Assembly: GCA_905250025.1 (NCBI GenBank)
Contig: CAJNOJ010000048.1
Location: 434,001-498,000 of the forward strand
Source: Adineta ricciae
Taxonomy: Eukaryota > Rotifera > Eurotatoria > Adinetida > Adinetidae
Reading direction: 5' to 3'
Length of the DNA: 64,000 nt
The notes under the pieces are model-generated. The model was given only the letters and a program-made list of their open reading frames with translations. It did not search any database and was not told where the DNA came from. The position numbers and the translations under genes are program-made. Of the stretch, positions 35,061 through 56,294 are shown in pieces (positions within the stretch are counted from its first letter, which is position 1; the number at the start of each line of letters is the position of its first letter).

Positions 35061-38000
35061 TTAGCCGATTTCGTAATACTGATGATCGTCCTGATGCGAA
35101 TCGATCTTGTGTCTCTTTAACAATTGTTCATTTTGCTCGGGCGTTGTGACGGGTAAGGTGATATTTGATGTTGGATAACGAAATGTGCTTAGTAATCCGT
35201 TGGGCATAGTCGAAAGATATTCCGTATTGAGGCAAAATGTTGTTGAATGGTCCGGAGCAAGAATTTGTTTATTGATTTCAGACGATTGAGCTGAACTATA
35301 ACCGCTACTACTAGCATTATAATGCTGCGTAGGTTTTTCTTCTTTGATATTGGCTGATTTCTTGTAAAGAATTGAGAGTTGATGAAGATAAAAGTGTTGA
35401 ATTTGTTTTTGAAGCAAACAATAGAAAATAAATATGAATAAGCCTTGAAATGTATTTAATACAGTGAATATATAGGAGAAAATCGGCAAAATTTGTTCAT
35501 GTATGTGAAATAAATCGATTAGCCATGTTAAACCAAATAGGATTGATAATGTTGTTATATTTCGCAAAGAAAATCTACATGAGAAGACGAGCGACTTCAC
35601 AGCGAACAAATTTCCTTTTTCAATCTTACCGAATTGCTTGGGAAGAGTTGAACGAACTTGTCAAATGTTTGCAGATGATATAAATCGATATTGTAAAAAA
35701 GCAGATGTTCGCCTTGTCAGATAGAAACAAAAACCAGCAGCACGATGAATTCATCTTTTGTTGTATCTAATAACTTACGAGTATTAAAAGAACAAGTGGA
35801 ATTGCAAAGGCCCAGACAAATGCATTTTGATAAGAAAACCAGCAACTAGAATAGAACCAAGATAATTTATTCCAAACGGATGTTTTTGATCAAGATGCAC
35901 ATACTTTTTGTTCGAAACATGTCCATGATTTGACAGAGAAATCGAAAGAATAACAATTAACAATGGAAAACCATACGAATAGAATGCATACGCAACGATG
36001 CGAATGCGATCGATTTTGAATGCGTGTTTCAATGCAATGATCAGTTCGATATCGTCGACAAACATCCATGACAAGGTTGCCAAAAGGCAATAATGATAGA
36101 GAATAACCAAGATTCGACAGTCGAACTAGTTTCAACAAGGAGAATGAATGGGAAAAGTGAATATCTTCTTATTTACTCGATATGGAGATAATTCGATGCC
36201 GAACAGGTAGATAAATTGAGAGATTAACAAACAAATAGACATGTTTATGTGTAGAACAGTACGAACAAGCATAAGATCATCATTTACATCCATCCGACAT
36301 CTAGATAAAAAAACTTGTGTGAACTGCTACTTTCTCTTTGTCAGTCTTACTTCATCCCCAATGCAGTAATCGTTAGTATCAAACAGACAATGGATATTAT
36401 ATTTCCAATTTTCGCGATCACTGACAAACGATATGTATGTCCACTTGCCATTGACTGAAAAATATGAAAATGGAAAGGAATTCTCACCGAATAAGGTCAA
36501 CAAACTTTGATGGAATTGATTGGAAAATTCTTCAATACTGCAAATGTGGACAGACGATCACACGAACAGATCGAATGAGTCAGATTCGACGATAGTAAAT
36601 AGCATCCATCTGTACTCCATTGAACTTTGTCTTCTATCTGTTTCAAAGCGACGCAAGTAGATATCTGGTTGGAATCGTTCAAAAGATCCTATTTTCAAAA
36701 AGAATTTTATTGCTATTATTTCATTTTACTAACATTTTATTACCAGATGTTGAAATGTTATTTGAATATTTCTTCGGAGTTTTTCATTTCGATTGAAATC
36801 AACCAGATGACTATTCAATTTATTGATCGCTCGTCTGTTTAGATACGAATTCAACTTTGATAGCACGAACAAGGTTGAATTGCCTTTGTCATCACCCGAA
36901 ATCACCACTGATCGGTCAAGATTTTCTAATTGTTGTGAGTTTACGAATAACTCAATATGATTGTTAATTGACACAAATGAATTCGGCAGATCAAGTAATT
37001 GTAAACCAATAAATTCAATTTGGTGAATGATTCGCACGGTCGTATTCCATGTATCACTGACCCATTCATCTTCATTATCAATGAGTGTATCGAGAAATGA
37101 AAGGAGTTTCTACACGAAAGAATAAAGTTAACTGAAGAATTGAAGAAGAGACCTAACAAACTTTAGCGAAATTTTTCTTTTGATTGAACGATGGAAATTT
37201 CTTTAAATAGAAATCGACTTTGTTCAACGACTCTCCCATCGATCTATTTCGATGATCAACAGATGCACATTTGTCTTGAAGATCATTTTCGATCATCGAT
37301 AATTCATAATCATCTCGAGATATTGTTGCCTTCACAAACATACAAATTACAAACGAACAAATGTTACACGTATCTTACATCCTGATGTAATACATAACGC
37401 ATAAATGGATTATAAAATGGGCATTGACAGATTGTATGACTACCATTTGAACATAGTAATTGACACGCAAAGAACATATCGGAAGAACTAAATGAACCGA
37501 GAATCATATTGAAGGTATGCGGCAAACAAATGAGAGAATTTACTCGAATTGAAATGATGCACTACTGGATCGGTATGCACGACATTGATAACGGGAATCC
37601 GATGACTAAAAATATAATGATTATCTCATATCATTAACATTTGTTATTCTTAGTCGCAACAGCTGACAATCACCTAAACTGGAGACACTAGTCTAGTTAT
37701 CAAAGTAACTGAATAGATCATTATCTCATATCCTATTGTGACAACTTCCGAGAATGGTAATAGACCTTTTTTGAACATAATTAATCTTTTGCTTCTCGTG
37801 CTCTTGAAGGTCAAGAACTGAATTTGATCTTGAAGTATTTGCTTTATAGACCAGTCCGAGTTCTGTTTAATATACGTGCATAACCTTAGAATTCGATGTC
37901 GACGAACAACAGATGAAGTGCTATTGAATACAATACAATCAAGGATACTGTCTTGCCAATTCAACCTTGATTTCCTTATGCCGTCATGGTCTACCATGGT

Positions 38001-39618
38001 CAATCTTTTCTTTCCGAATCAGATGCAATCAACAATCGATTAGCATCTTTTGTTTACATCTTCTAATCTACTAGACGTAATGCCTTATGAAACAGCTGTA
38101 TGCCTATTAGACACTAATCTATTAGATGAAGTTCACGTTTGATACGAACTTGATGATTGAATATAACTGTCACATTAGCTGTTTGAATCGAACTTGCACT
38201 AATCGGTTGTTCGACTAAGATCACTGATTTGACTGATGGACTTAAACTTTTCGTGTCGATGAACATCATCGGTAGATTTCGATATGAATTTTCGTTTTTA
38301 GTAATTAGGATTTGATTGAAACCAAATTGATCGGTGTGCATTGTAGGTAAATGAAATTGACTTTGATTATGTACAGGTATGAAGATTTCGAAGCCTAAAT
38401 GTGATTAATGCAAAGAAAATGATTTCTTCAATCGTATTAAAAGCATTCATTTTGACAAACCAAGATTTTGAAAATCGAAACCAAATGACGAACAGGACGT
38501 TGCTAACATGTTGTCAAATGCATGAAATAGACAAGTAGACGATCCATTATCATTCTCGTCTGCTCTCTGAATGACCAAAAGGAAAGAAAATCTCTTAGAT
38601 ATTCAATAAAGACGAGATGCAAATCTACATACAAAACTGCATTGCTTGTCCTTAGGCAAAAGTCTATTGATTAACCAGAAATTACATTGAAATACATAGT
38701 CATGAGCTAAATGATGCATTGATGACTAATTAAAATAGACAAGATGAGAAAATGCAATGGTTAGTAAATCACAATTGAATTACTTGAGATAAAGTTTTTA
38801 TTGGACATTGACAATTCGTATAATTCGCCGTTGTCCACTGACTATTACGGTCGCAAAAACGAAATATTTGACCTATAAGCAATCGGAATTCCCGAATGAT
38901 GTAAGAAAGAAAAGATAAATATGTTAATATATCTCATACCAGTACACGGATAAGGACAAGGCATATGTTGGCCTTTATTAACAAGTGTTTTTGGCCAATG
39001 AATTCCCTGAAAGTGTTCTGTAGGACATGTCGTTTCGGTAAAACCAATCAGTTGATTATCTGCATTGTATTCGCATACGTTCGACGGACATCGACATGAG
39101 TATTCATCTTGAACTTTGTCCACGCATGTAAAATCGTTTGCTTTCGAACAGTTTTGAAATAGTTGTAAACATATTTCATCCGAGTTCAGACAACGATAGT
39201 GAATTTCGAAATGTTTTGGGATTGTTGGACCACATGGATCGGTGAAGAGGGAATTATCGATGAGAACTTGACAACTTGATTTTCTCTGACATCTGTAAAA
39301 ATAGAGAAAACAGCGATCGAATCATTTTGCTATTCTTTCTTACCGCAGTTTAATCTGATGCTTTGACTGTTCAATATTTGCACATGTTTTGTAGAAAACT
39401 TGATTTGTTAAATCATTATTACAGATGCGTTGTGACGTTCGTCCGTACATCGAACGAACGATTTGAATCGTTTCATTGGTTTTCGGACATTTGAGAAATA
39501 GAACATCATGTTCGCACACATGTTGGATCGTTACATTTGGGAGAGTGATTGAACTCGTTTTCACTAATGAACAACTGAGTATGCTCAGTAACAGTAGGTA
39601 ATGATAACATCCATTCAT
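35061..39618 (-). CDS. Latrophilin-like adhesion GPCR
   Basis: Seventeen exons join in one frame to about 1053 residues: 39618-39344, 39292-38940, 38872-38784, 38725-38633, 38566-38461, 38394-38150, 37605-37544, 37487-37379, 37329-37162, 37109-36744, 36688-36506, 36454-36351, 36300-36177, 36125-35905, 35845-35779, 35712-35630, 35574-35061. After a signal peptide comes a SUEL/galactose-lectin domain (VCEHDVLFLKCP, YGRTSQRICNN, FTDPCG), an EGF-like Cys run, and a HormR domain (GIHWPKTLVNKGQHMPCP, RFCDRNSQW). A beta-rich Cys-containing region of unknown fold follows, then a GAIN domain, a GPS (WSTDGCYLLSSN, CSCDRLSTFAVL) and seven helices, with CW in loop 2 and a Ser-rich tail. The lectin, HormR and GAIN order matches latrophilins (ADGRL); family members mediate adhesion and signal through the tethered STFAVL peptide. 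The usual cleavage His is Arg here. Olfactomedin is absent. Confidence 0.88.
37606..38149 (-). other. Long intron 6 of the adhesion GPCR, with an unexplained same-strand frame
   Basis: This 544-bp intron is about ten times longer than its neighbours. Flanking exons are both phase 0, so a direct splice keeps the frame. Inside is a same-strand open frame of about 109 codons (38003-37674) with Cys, Trp and basic residues, and no recognisable domain. Its ends do not offer splice sites that would keep the receptor frame, so I treat it as intronic. A 13-bp direct repeat (ATTATCTCATATC) sits at 37620-37632 and 37720-37732. Confidence 0.5.
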
Positions 39619-39705
39619 CTGCAACATATATACAATCAATGTTTGTCTTTGCTTAGGGCGAAGTGTAACGAGTAGATAAATGACTGACTGGTTCACAGAA
39701 GCTTG

Positions 39706-39834
39706 TCGTTGACGATGATAAATCTATCAGTAGGATGTACGTGTATGTGTGCAATCGTTCTAATCGTATTAGGAGCTTCTGTTGAAGCAGAAGATGATGA
39801 TGATGTACATTCTTCTTTCGACAGTGACTGATTG
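39706..39834 (+). repeat. Left arm of inverted repeat
   Basis: This segment reappears as its reverse complement at 40505-40628, ending exactly at the N gap. The two arms differ by a 4-base and a 1-base indel and a few substitutions. It contains TCATCATCATC-type low complexity on the minus strand, but most of it is unique sequence. It lies just upstream of the adhesion GPCR start. Confidence 0.85.
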
Positions 39835-40504
39835 GTTCGAATACCTGAGACAACTATTTGCTCAACTTCAAAACACCGCGCTCGCGCACATACACACACT
39901 TCTTTTGTTTGAACATATCCGTGCTAATGCATTTACAATTGAAATTATTAGAGCTAACTAGTTGATCATATACCCCATAGGGTTTGTACATTAAAGAACT
40001 GTCACTCAACGAAATTGCTCATACCTGACGCTGATGATCACTTGAATTTAAGTGATGGTTAAATTCTCATCCATATTTATTATATGGACTTGACAGCTGT
40101 CGAATCCTTTCGAGTTAGAGAAGAAAAATAATCTATACAGATAATAGGACAAAAACGAATCAGAGAGACATACACTCATCAGCGCATGTCACTTTACATT
40201 TGTCTAGAGTGAATAAAGAAAAAAGAACATGCCAACAAATATTTGTTCGTCCAACGCGCCGAAATCTGTACAGTGGATGAATAACAAACAATGACTAGGG
40301 AGAGAAAGAGAGAGAGAGTATACAGCGAGACTAGCTGACAGATTTGTCTTAAGTCAAAGATCGAAAAAAGAGGCCTTTATCAATAAGATCAAATTGTCTC
40401 TACTTACTGTTAAGAGTTATACAAGGTTATCATTAATTTCTAAACGAGACAGAAAGAACAATATAGATGTATACACTTCGTGTATGTACAAAAGTGTAGA
40501 CGTA

Positions 40505-40628
40505 CAATCAGCACTGTCGAAAGAAGAATGTACATCATCATCGTCTTCTGCTTCAACAGAAGCCCCTAATACGATTAGAACGATTGTACACATACACATG
40601 CTACTGATAGATTTATCATCGTCAACGA
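40505..40628 (-). repeat. Right arm of inverted repeat, ends at gap
   Basis: Reverse complement of 39706-39834. The last base before the N run corresponds to 39706. The spacer between arms is about 670 bp, so the two arms could form a hairpin or mark an inversion or assembly breakpoint. Confidence 0.85.
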
Positions 40629-40707
40629 NNNNNNNNNNNNNNNNNNNNNNNNNNNNNNNNNNNNNNNNNNNNNNNNNNNNNNNNNNNNNNNNNNNNNNNN
40701 NNNNNNN
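40629..40707. other. Assembly gap (79 N)
   Basis: Run of N. Sequence on each side is an inverted copy of sequence found further out on the same side, so the join is not well supported by unique DNA. Confidence 1.
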
Positions 40708-40833
40708 AATGACCAAAGAGAAAATGCATGCGAAATGATATCCGGTCTGCCGTTTAGAATATGTTGCGCCAGAAATTATTCTGAATAAAGGCCATGATAT
40801 GGCTGCTGATTGTTGGTCACTTGGTATATTGAT
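40708..40833 (+). pseudogene. Inverted fragment of PKG copy 1 (intron 12/exon 13)
   Basis: These 126 bp equal the reverse complement of 42395-42520 at every position I compared. They cover the end of intron 12 and most of exon 13 ([20 protein letters not shown], then SLGILI). Copy 2 differs in the intron part, so the fragment comes from copy 1. It is on the opposite strand to the intact gene, begins at the N gap and has no neighbouring exons. It cannot encode a kinase. It is either a recent inverted duplication or an assembly artefact at the gap. Confidence 0.9.
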
Positions 40834-41422
40834 ATATCTATGCTATACGATCGATTAATTTTGTTTTGAACGCAGATATAAACATACTTTACGGACGGAA
40901 GTTGTCTGTCACTGGCTAACGAGAATGATGAAGGCGAAAACCAGAACAATATGGAGAGTTACGTCAATGGTCTTTTATTTCCTGCTGTGTAAGCTAATGA
41001 GATGGAGTCGAAAGAATCAAACTCTAATCGAACTTTTCAAGTAGAGGAAGGCAAATCTGACACGATTGATTAGAAGTTCATTGAAATCAAATGAAAATGA
41101 TTTCTTTTTTTTGTTTCTACAAGGCAAGACATCAATCGATCAAAAATGATTTTTGTCACCTATGTTGGGAAGTACGCATGTATTGTTGCATTCAAGGCTA
41201 TTACCTTTTCTCATTGTTGGTCAATTAGGACATCTTGCGTAAGAAATGAAATATCATATGGGAAAGATTTTCTTTTTTTGAAACGCTAATCTCTTTCATT
41301 AAATTGATTTGAACAAAAAAGAAGAAGAAGAAGAAGTAGTAGTCTCCTGCATTTTAGTATGTAAATTAAGCGTCGATAGGATGTGTCAAATAGGTCATTT
41401 GATAGTCTTAATATGTTGCGTA

Positions 41423-47716
<6,294 letters not shown>

Positions 47717-49112
47717 TTTTCTCTTTTATTCTAATGAAAATTGTTCTATTTGTCAATTGCAATTGATTAGGGCGATTGTTTTTCTTTGTCTACACATAGC
47801 GCCTAATTTCTTCAAAATCAACAAACAGCTGATTTACCAACATGAGCACGTTTGACATTGGTTTTCACCGTCGACCATTCAGATTCGATGAGCGCTGTTG
47901 TCGATAGAATCGTTCTCTTTAGCTGTATACATATTAGATTTGACATTCAGCGGAAGAAGTTGATTATGGAAAGAATGTTTATAATAGTTATTCATGGGTT
48001 ATTATTCTTATTTATTTTTTCTTCGTGATTCAATTTCGTTTCTCGCGAACGGGTGTATGCTCATTTGCAATTGGGTTTATTTATTTTCTAACAAGCCATG
48101 CTAGGTTACTGTTGTTGCACAAGTAAAAAAATAAACAAAGAACTCATCATTTCAAGAAGAGAACATTTTCAAGGTTAAAGCCTTTTTTTAAGGATTTTAT
48201 ACGAGATTAGTCCATTAGTTTTATATCTGTCTGTTTCTGTAAGGTCTAAGTACAATTGTATCACTCGTTTTGTTTCGGCTTTTTTTTGTAGGAAGAAAAA
48301 CATGTTGATTGAACGTTTCAAATTTCGGAGTAGTCCGTCACTACTCAGACAGAAGAGCGAAACGATGAACAATATACACGCACGTATATTGAGAGAATAG
48401 AGTGAATAAGAAGAAAAAATACAACATTCACGAGATTCATCGTTTACTCTCGTCTGACCAATACTATTGAGTATACCGAGCTAATCGGCCGAACTATTTG
48501 TCGCTCGTTCGTCATCATCTTCATTCCCGTTGTCGTCGTCGTCTTCTTCTCTTTTTTCTTTATAATTTAATAATGAGTTGTCCTTGTTACTCAGTCTTAT
48601 GTTGATAGATTATGGCACATGGTTTTCTCTGCCATCATCAATATTACTTAGTAAGGAAGAGGAGAAACAAAAAATAATGAGTTTTTTTTATCTTTTTTTT
48701 CTTCTTCTTTGCCAATAGAATATATCGAGATCGTTTTATGTGCACGAGTCTTCCCTTCTTCCGGATAATGAAGAAAAGCAAACGATGTCAACATTCTATG
48801 CATAGATAAATGTTTAACGGATATTTGAGTTGTGCTTTGTCAATAGACAATATCAATCAGTTCGCAACGTACTAAAAGCCTTTTTACATTTATTTAATAA
48901 TGAACCTTGTAAGATGAGCTTGATCAAGAGTGATGGATGAAAGATACAGATTTGTATATCATCGAAAGATAATTACGTAAATTGAGTATTTATCGTTTTA
49001 GATTGGACAAGAATGCTGATGGCCTTTGTTTTTCTTTATTTGTAGATCTTTCTGTATATATGTTGTTCTCTATAAATATTCATTTCAGTCATTATGCACG
49101 GTGACATTGAAC

Positions 49113-53276
<4,164 letters not shown>

Positions 53277-53615
53277 TAGTTTGAGCTTCAATCTCGTTTC
53301 GTTTTTTTGTTCTTTTTTTAATTCTGCGTTTTCTCGAAAAACAAAAGCACACACACTTGTTTTCCTTGAGCATTCAAAGCTATATGTATATATCCATTTC
53401 GAACCAGATGGAAATGTCATTTTTTTTCTCTCTAGGATTGAATGTTTTCGTTTTTTTTTTGTGTTTCAAATCGTTTCTGCTTACTACTAAATCGAATTTC
53501 GTTTTTTCCTTCTCTTGTTTTTCCTTGTGCGTTAGATAAGTTGAAACGAATTCTAATACTCGTGTGAAGAGAAAAGAAAAAATGAATATTAATTCAAAAT
53601 ATAATTTCTTTTTAG
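53277..53615. other. Spacer between TTBK and PIG-F
   Basis: About 340 bp of T-rich sequence between two plus-strand genes. Hydrophobic frames here (53281, 53357) come from poly-T codons. A pyrimidine tract ending TTTTTAG (53609-53615) lies directly before the PIG-F ATG, so an upstream exon is possible but I could not identify one. Confidence 0.5.
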
Positions 53616-54035
53616 ATGATTCCATCCATCATCTTATGTTATCTGCAATTGATCGGATTGGCTTATGTTGTCATCGTTTTAATGGGTGCACCATTCTTAA
53701 CAGATATCGTACGCACACTGGTGTTGAGTATTTACATTGTGTTGATTGGCTTCACACCGATAGTTGTTCGTTATCAGGGAAAAGTAAACGACATTTATCA
53801 GTTGTTAATGGCGAAATCAAAGAACGATTTTCTCATGCGAAATTTGGCGTGGGGAACGATGTTCGGTGCTTGGCTGGGTGCAATACCAATTCCGTTGGAT
53901 TGGGATCGCTGGTGGCAACGATGGCCGATTACATGTCTTGTTTCATCAACCATGGGAGCAGGACTCTCTGTGATTCTTTCCTATGTGTGGTTAAGGAGGC
54001 GTAAAACATCTAAACACACGGAAGATGTTGAATAA
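53616..54035 (+). CDS. PIGF: PIG-F, GPI ethanolamine-phosphate transfer subunit (short or partial)
   Basis: 139 codons from an ATG that directly follows an acceptor (TTTTTAG). The C-terminal half matches PIG-F: FGAWLGAIPIPLDWDRWWQR with WPITCLVSS, the family signature, and the earlier VVIVLMGAPFL aligns with FHVIFVLYGAP of the human protein. Human PIG-F has 219 residues, so about 80-95 residues with two N-terminal helices are missing. PIG-F partners PIG-O and PIG-G in the ER membrane and helps add ethanolamine phosphate to the GPI anchor. Either the first exon(s) were not found in the 340 bp before it, or the protein is shortened here. The tail is basic (WLRRRKTSK). Confidence 0.8.
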   Translation: MIPSIILCYLQLIGLAYVVIVLMGAPFLTDIVRTLVLSIYIVLIGFTPIVVRYQGKVNDIYQLLMAKSKNDFLMRNLAWGTMFGAWLGAIPIPLDWDRWWQRWPITCLVSSTMGAGLSVILSYVWLRRRKTSKHTEDVE

Positions 54036-54487
54036 CTGAAGAGTTTTTTTGTCTTTTGTATAAATAGTAACTGGAGTGGACGTGCTAAAAGCATTTTTTT
54101 TCTTTGCTAACAATAAAATCGTTTTGATAGTAAGAAAAACCGTGACAAACCAAGACCAATGACTACGAAGCAAATTGTTTTATGTAATTATATTTCGTGT
54201 AGGTGCTTATCAGACAAGAATAGTTATTAGCAATTCTCTCGTTTGTCTAATACTTCTAATACATTGAATAAGCAATGGCTATTCATAAATTCTTTCATTG
54301 CACGGTGATTGTGAAATTATTTTTAACAGCAAAGAAAAAGTCTTCGCTCTCTCTTCCTTTCTTTTTCTTTTTCTTGAAGTAAACCCGACAAACGGATGTC
54401 AAGGTTATGGCAGAACATAAAAATTTACTAAGGTGATCAACAAAGTAAAGAAAAAGAGTCTGTTATTTTTTTTCAGATACATTCGAC
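54036..54487. other. Intergenic, no gene seen
   Basis: About 450 bp. An AATAAAA at 54112-54118 is the likely polyadenylation signal of PIG-F. CT-rich sequence (54345-54375) precedes the calmodulin-like gene. No coding frame seen. Confidence 0.5.
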
Positions 54488-54978
54488 ATGGCTAAATTAA
54501 CGGCAAGTCAAGAGCAAGAATTACGTGAAGCATTCGATCTCTTTGATTCAGGTAGATAGCAAAGCTGATCGAGTATGAAATGGCTTTCGTTGATATTTTA
54601 GACCATTCGGGTAGAATCTCGAGAATGGAATTGAAGAGGGTGCTTCAAGCTTTGAACATCAAAGTGTCTGACAATGAATTACAACAATTGATGGTACAGA
54701 TGGATAGTGACAACAGTGGAGAGATTGATTACAATGAATTTAAAGAAGTAATCGGCGCTTCATTTTTTCGAAAATATTCCAAGCAAGAACTTCAAGCAGC
54801 TTTTAAAAAATTCGATACGGACAATAGCGGTTACATAACATCGCATGAACTTAGCCATATTTTATCACGAATGGGAAGACATATTAGTCAAAATGAAGTT
54901 GAAGCTATGGTTAAATCGTTGGATGCAAGTGGCGACGGAAAAATCTCATTTGAAGAGTTCTGTAAACTATTTGATTAA
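54488..54978 (+). CDS. Calmodulin-like protein with four EF hands
   Basis: Two exons (54488-54551, 54602-54978; 50-bp intron) give 146 residues, close to calmodulin's 149. The start is MAKLTASQEQELREAFDLFD. All four Ca2+ loops look competent: DSDHSGRISRME (split by the intron), DSDNSGEIDYNE, DTDNSGYITSHE and DASGDGKISFEE, each with Asp at position 1, Gly at 6 and Glu at 12. It differs from true calmodulin at many positions and lacks the canonical central-linker residues, so it is a calmodulin-like or centrin/troponin C-like sensor. It probably binds helical targets in a Ca2+-dependent way. An AATAAA lies at about 55061. Confidence 0.92.
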
Positions 54979-55159
54979 CGATTTCATTCGAAGATTGACA
55001 TATTTGTCTCCTTAAGAGATGTATTTCTTTTTGTCTTTGATATTATCTACTTTACGTATCAATAAAATTAAAAAACAAACTGAGAAATTATGATTCCTTA
55101 TAAATGACTGAAAAGATGAGGATGACATTTATTGGCATTCCTTTAAGTACGGCGCTTAA

Positions 55160-55240
55160 TTGCAATTAGAATATCGCCGTGAACCGGGTGAAGAGTTTTA
55201 TACTCGTTTATATTCCGCCTGCCAACAGTGCCATCTATGA
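55160..55240 (+). mobile_element. Gag-like fragment of an LTR retrotransposon
   Basis: A short frame reads LQLEYRREPGEEFYTRLYSA then CQQCHL before a stop. The pattern (Arg/Glu, then FYTRL, then a Cys) resembles the Ty3/Gypsy-type Gag capsid helix region. There are no flanking LTRs, protease or RT. It is a decayed remnant, if the match is real. Confidence 0.4.
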
Positions 55241-55651
55241 AAGATGTAAAAAAAAGCGCTGTTTGAAAGAAAAGCATAGGAAATTAATTCACAGAAATTT
55301 TCTTCAAACTGAAAAATGTAGTGTTCGTTTATAAATAGTATTCTGTAGTCGGATCAATGCTGGAGAGAGTATACATTAGTAACCAGTGACGGGATATAAC
55401 TACTATCTTTCTGTTATCTGTTTGCGCTTCTCCATTCGTATCAAAAACAATTTTCTGTTCTTGGTAAAAAATTAAAGTAAGTTCTTATGTTCTTCAATAA
55501 TCAGTCTGCTTTCTTGATATTGTTACATGTGATTACAACTCTTCTCATATATCCGGATATCTCAACGATGGGTGAAGTCTGACCTTAGGAAAATTCTAGG
55601 TGTAAATAACAATCGGCGTGTACTGTGATTTATAACGATCCTATGAATGAC

Positions 55652-56041
55652 TCAGGAAGTTTGAGTGCGTTTATTTCCCACATCGACCAACCCCATGCTC
55701 AGATTTTTATCTTCAGAATCCAATCGAATTTTGTGGAAACGTCGGACCCTATCGGGTTTGTCGACCAGCGTTATGCATATATACAGTGTGAAATGAGTTA
55801 ACGCAGAAAACCGGTTCATGTTATTGAGAAGTGTCGCGTAGTTAACTTCTTGAAAATATCCTTCACATATGAGTAAAACAGACCACTTCTTATATTCTTG
55901 AAACGACTGCAAGTGTTCAGTCAAACATGGAAACAGATATAGCAAATTGATAAGCTGCATCCATACACAATGTACAAAAGTGACGGAAGACCTATTAAGG
56001 AATGAGTAGTCTATATCTCTAAAGTTTTTTATGGCACTCAT
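55652..56041 (-). CDS. Doubtful hypothetical protein or gene fragment
   Basis: An open frame of 129 codons with mixed composition including Trp and Cys (HCVWMQLINLLYLFP, QEYKKWSVLLICEGYFQE). The rhythm of Leu/Phe and the charged tail recall the C-terminal part of LRR or F-box-like proteins in invertebrate multigene families, but I cannot name one. There are no clear upstream exons. It lies in an area with other degraded sequence, so a pseudogene fragment is likely. Confidence 0.3.
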   Translation of the reverse strand: MSAIKNFRDIDYSFLNRSSVTFVHCVWMQLINLLYLFPCLTEHLQSFQEYKKWSVLLICEGYFQEVNYATLLNNMNRFSALTHFTLYICITLVDKPDRVRRFHKIRLDSEDKNLSMGLVDVGNKRTQTS

Positions 56042-56294
56042 CCTGACTCATTTATAGCTTACTAAACTTCCAATAGTCAGACAAAATAGCATAGCATACC
56101 TCAGTAACACTTATGTATTACTGGGTTCTCTATTACAATACTACCTGATATCCAATAGAATATTTTAATGAAGAGTAAAGTTCCAAGAATGTAAATGTTT
56201 TCTCTTCATAATTTCTTTTGCAGCTATCCAACATTTTATTCACCGACTTTACTATCTGATTTTATTCCTGTGTCTCTATCGCTGTTACTATACG

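Larger units (their letters stand above)
39619..40628. other. Upstream region of the adhesion GPCR, no gene seen
   Basis: About 1 kb between the receptor start and the assembly gap. A TATGTTGCAG acceptor directly precedes the receptor ATG, so a 5'-UTR exon lies here. The region contains both arms of an inverted repeat (39706-39834 and 40505-40628) and a GA-rich run (40300-40320). Short frames here come from the inverted repeat. Confidence 0.5.
54979..56294. other. Mostly non-coding, contains retroelement remnant and a doubtful frame
   Basis: About 1.3 kb after the calmodulin-like gene. It holds its polyadenylation signal, a gag-like fragment at 55160-55240, a 129-codon minus frame at 55652-56041, and a TTTTGCAG acceptor at 56216-56223 that may start the B-box gene's exon. 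Otherwise nothing recognisable. Confidence 0.5.

Noticed and set aside
37674-38003. 109-codon frame inside the adhesion GPCR as a coding exon
   Set aside because: The exons on both sides are phase 0 and join directly with the frame intact over all 17 exons. No splice sites at this frame's ends keep the frame.
53281-53539. Hydrophobic frames between TTBK and PIG-F as the missing PIG-F N-terminus
   Set aside because: They arise from poly-T codons and do not align with PIG-F helices; splice sites joining them in frame were not found.
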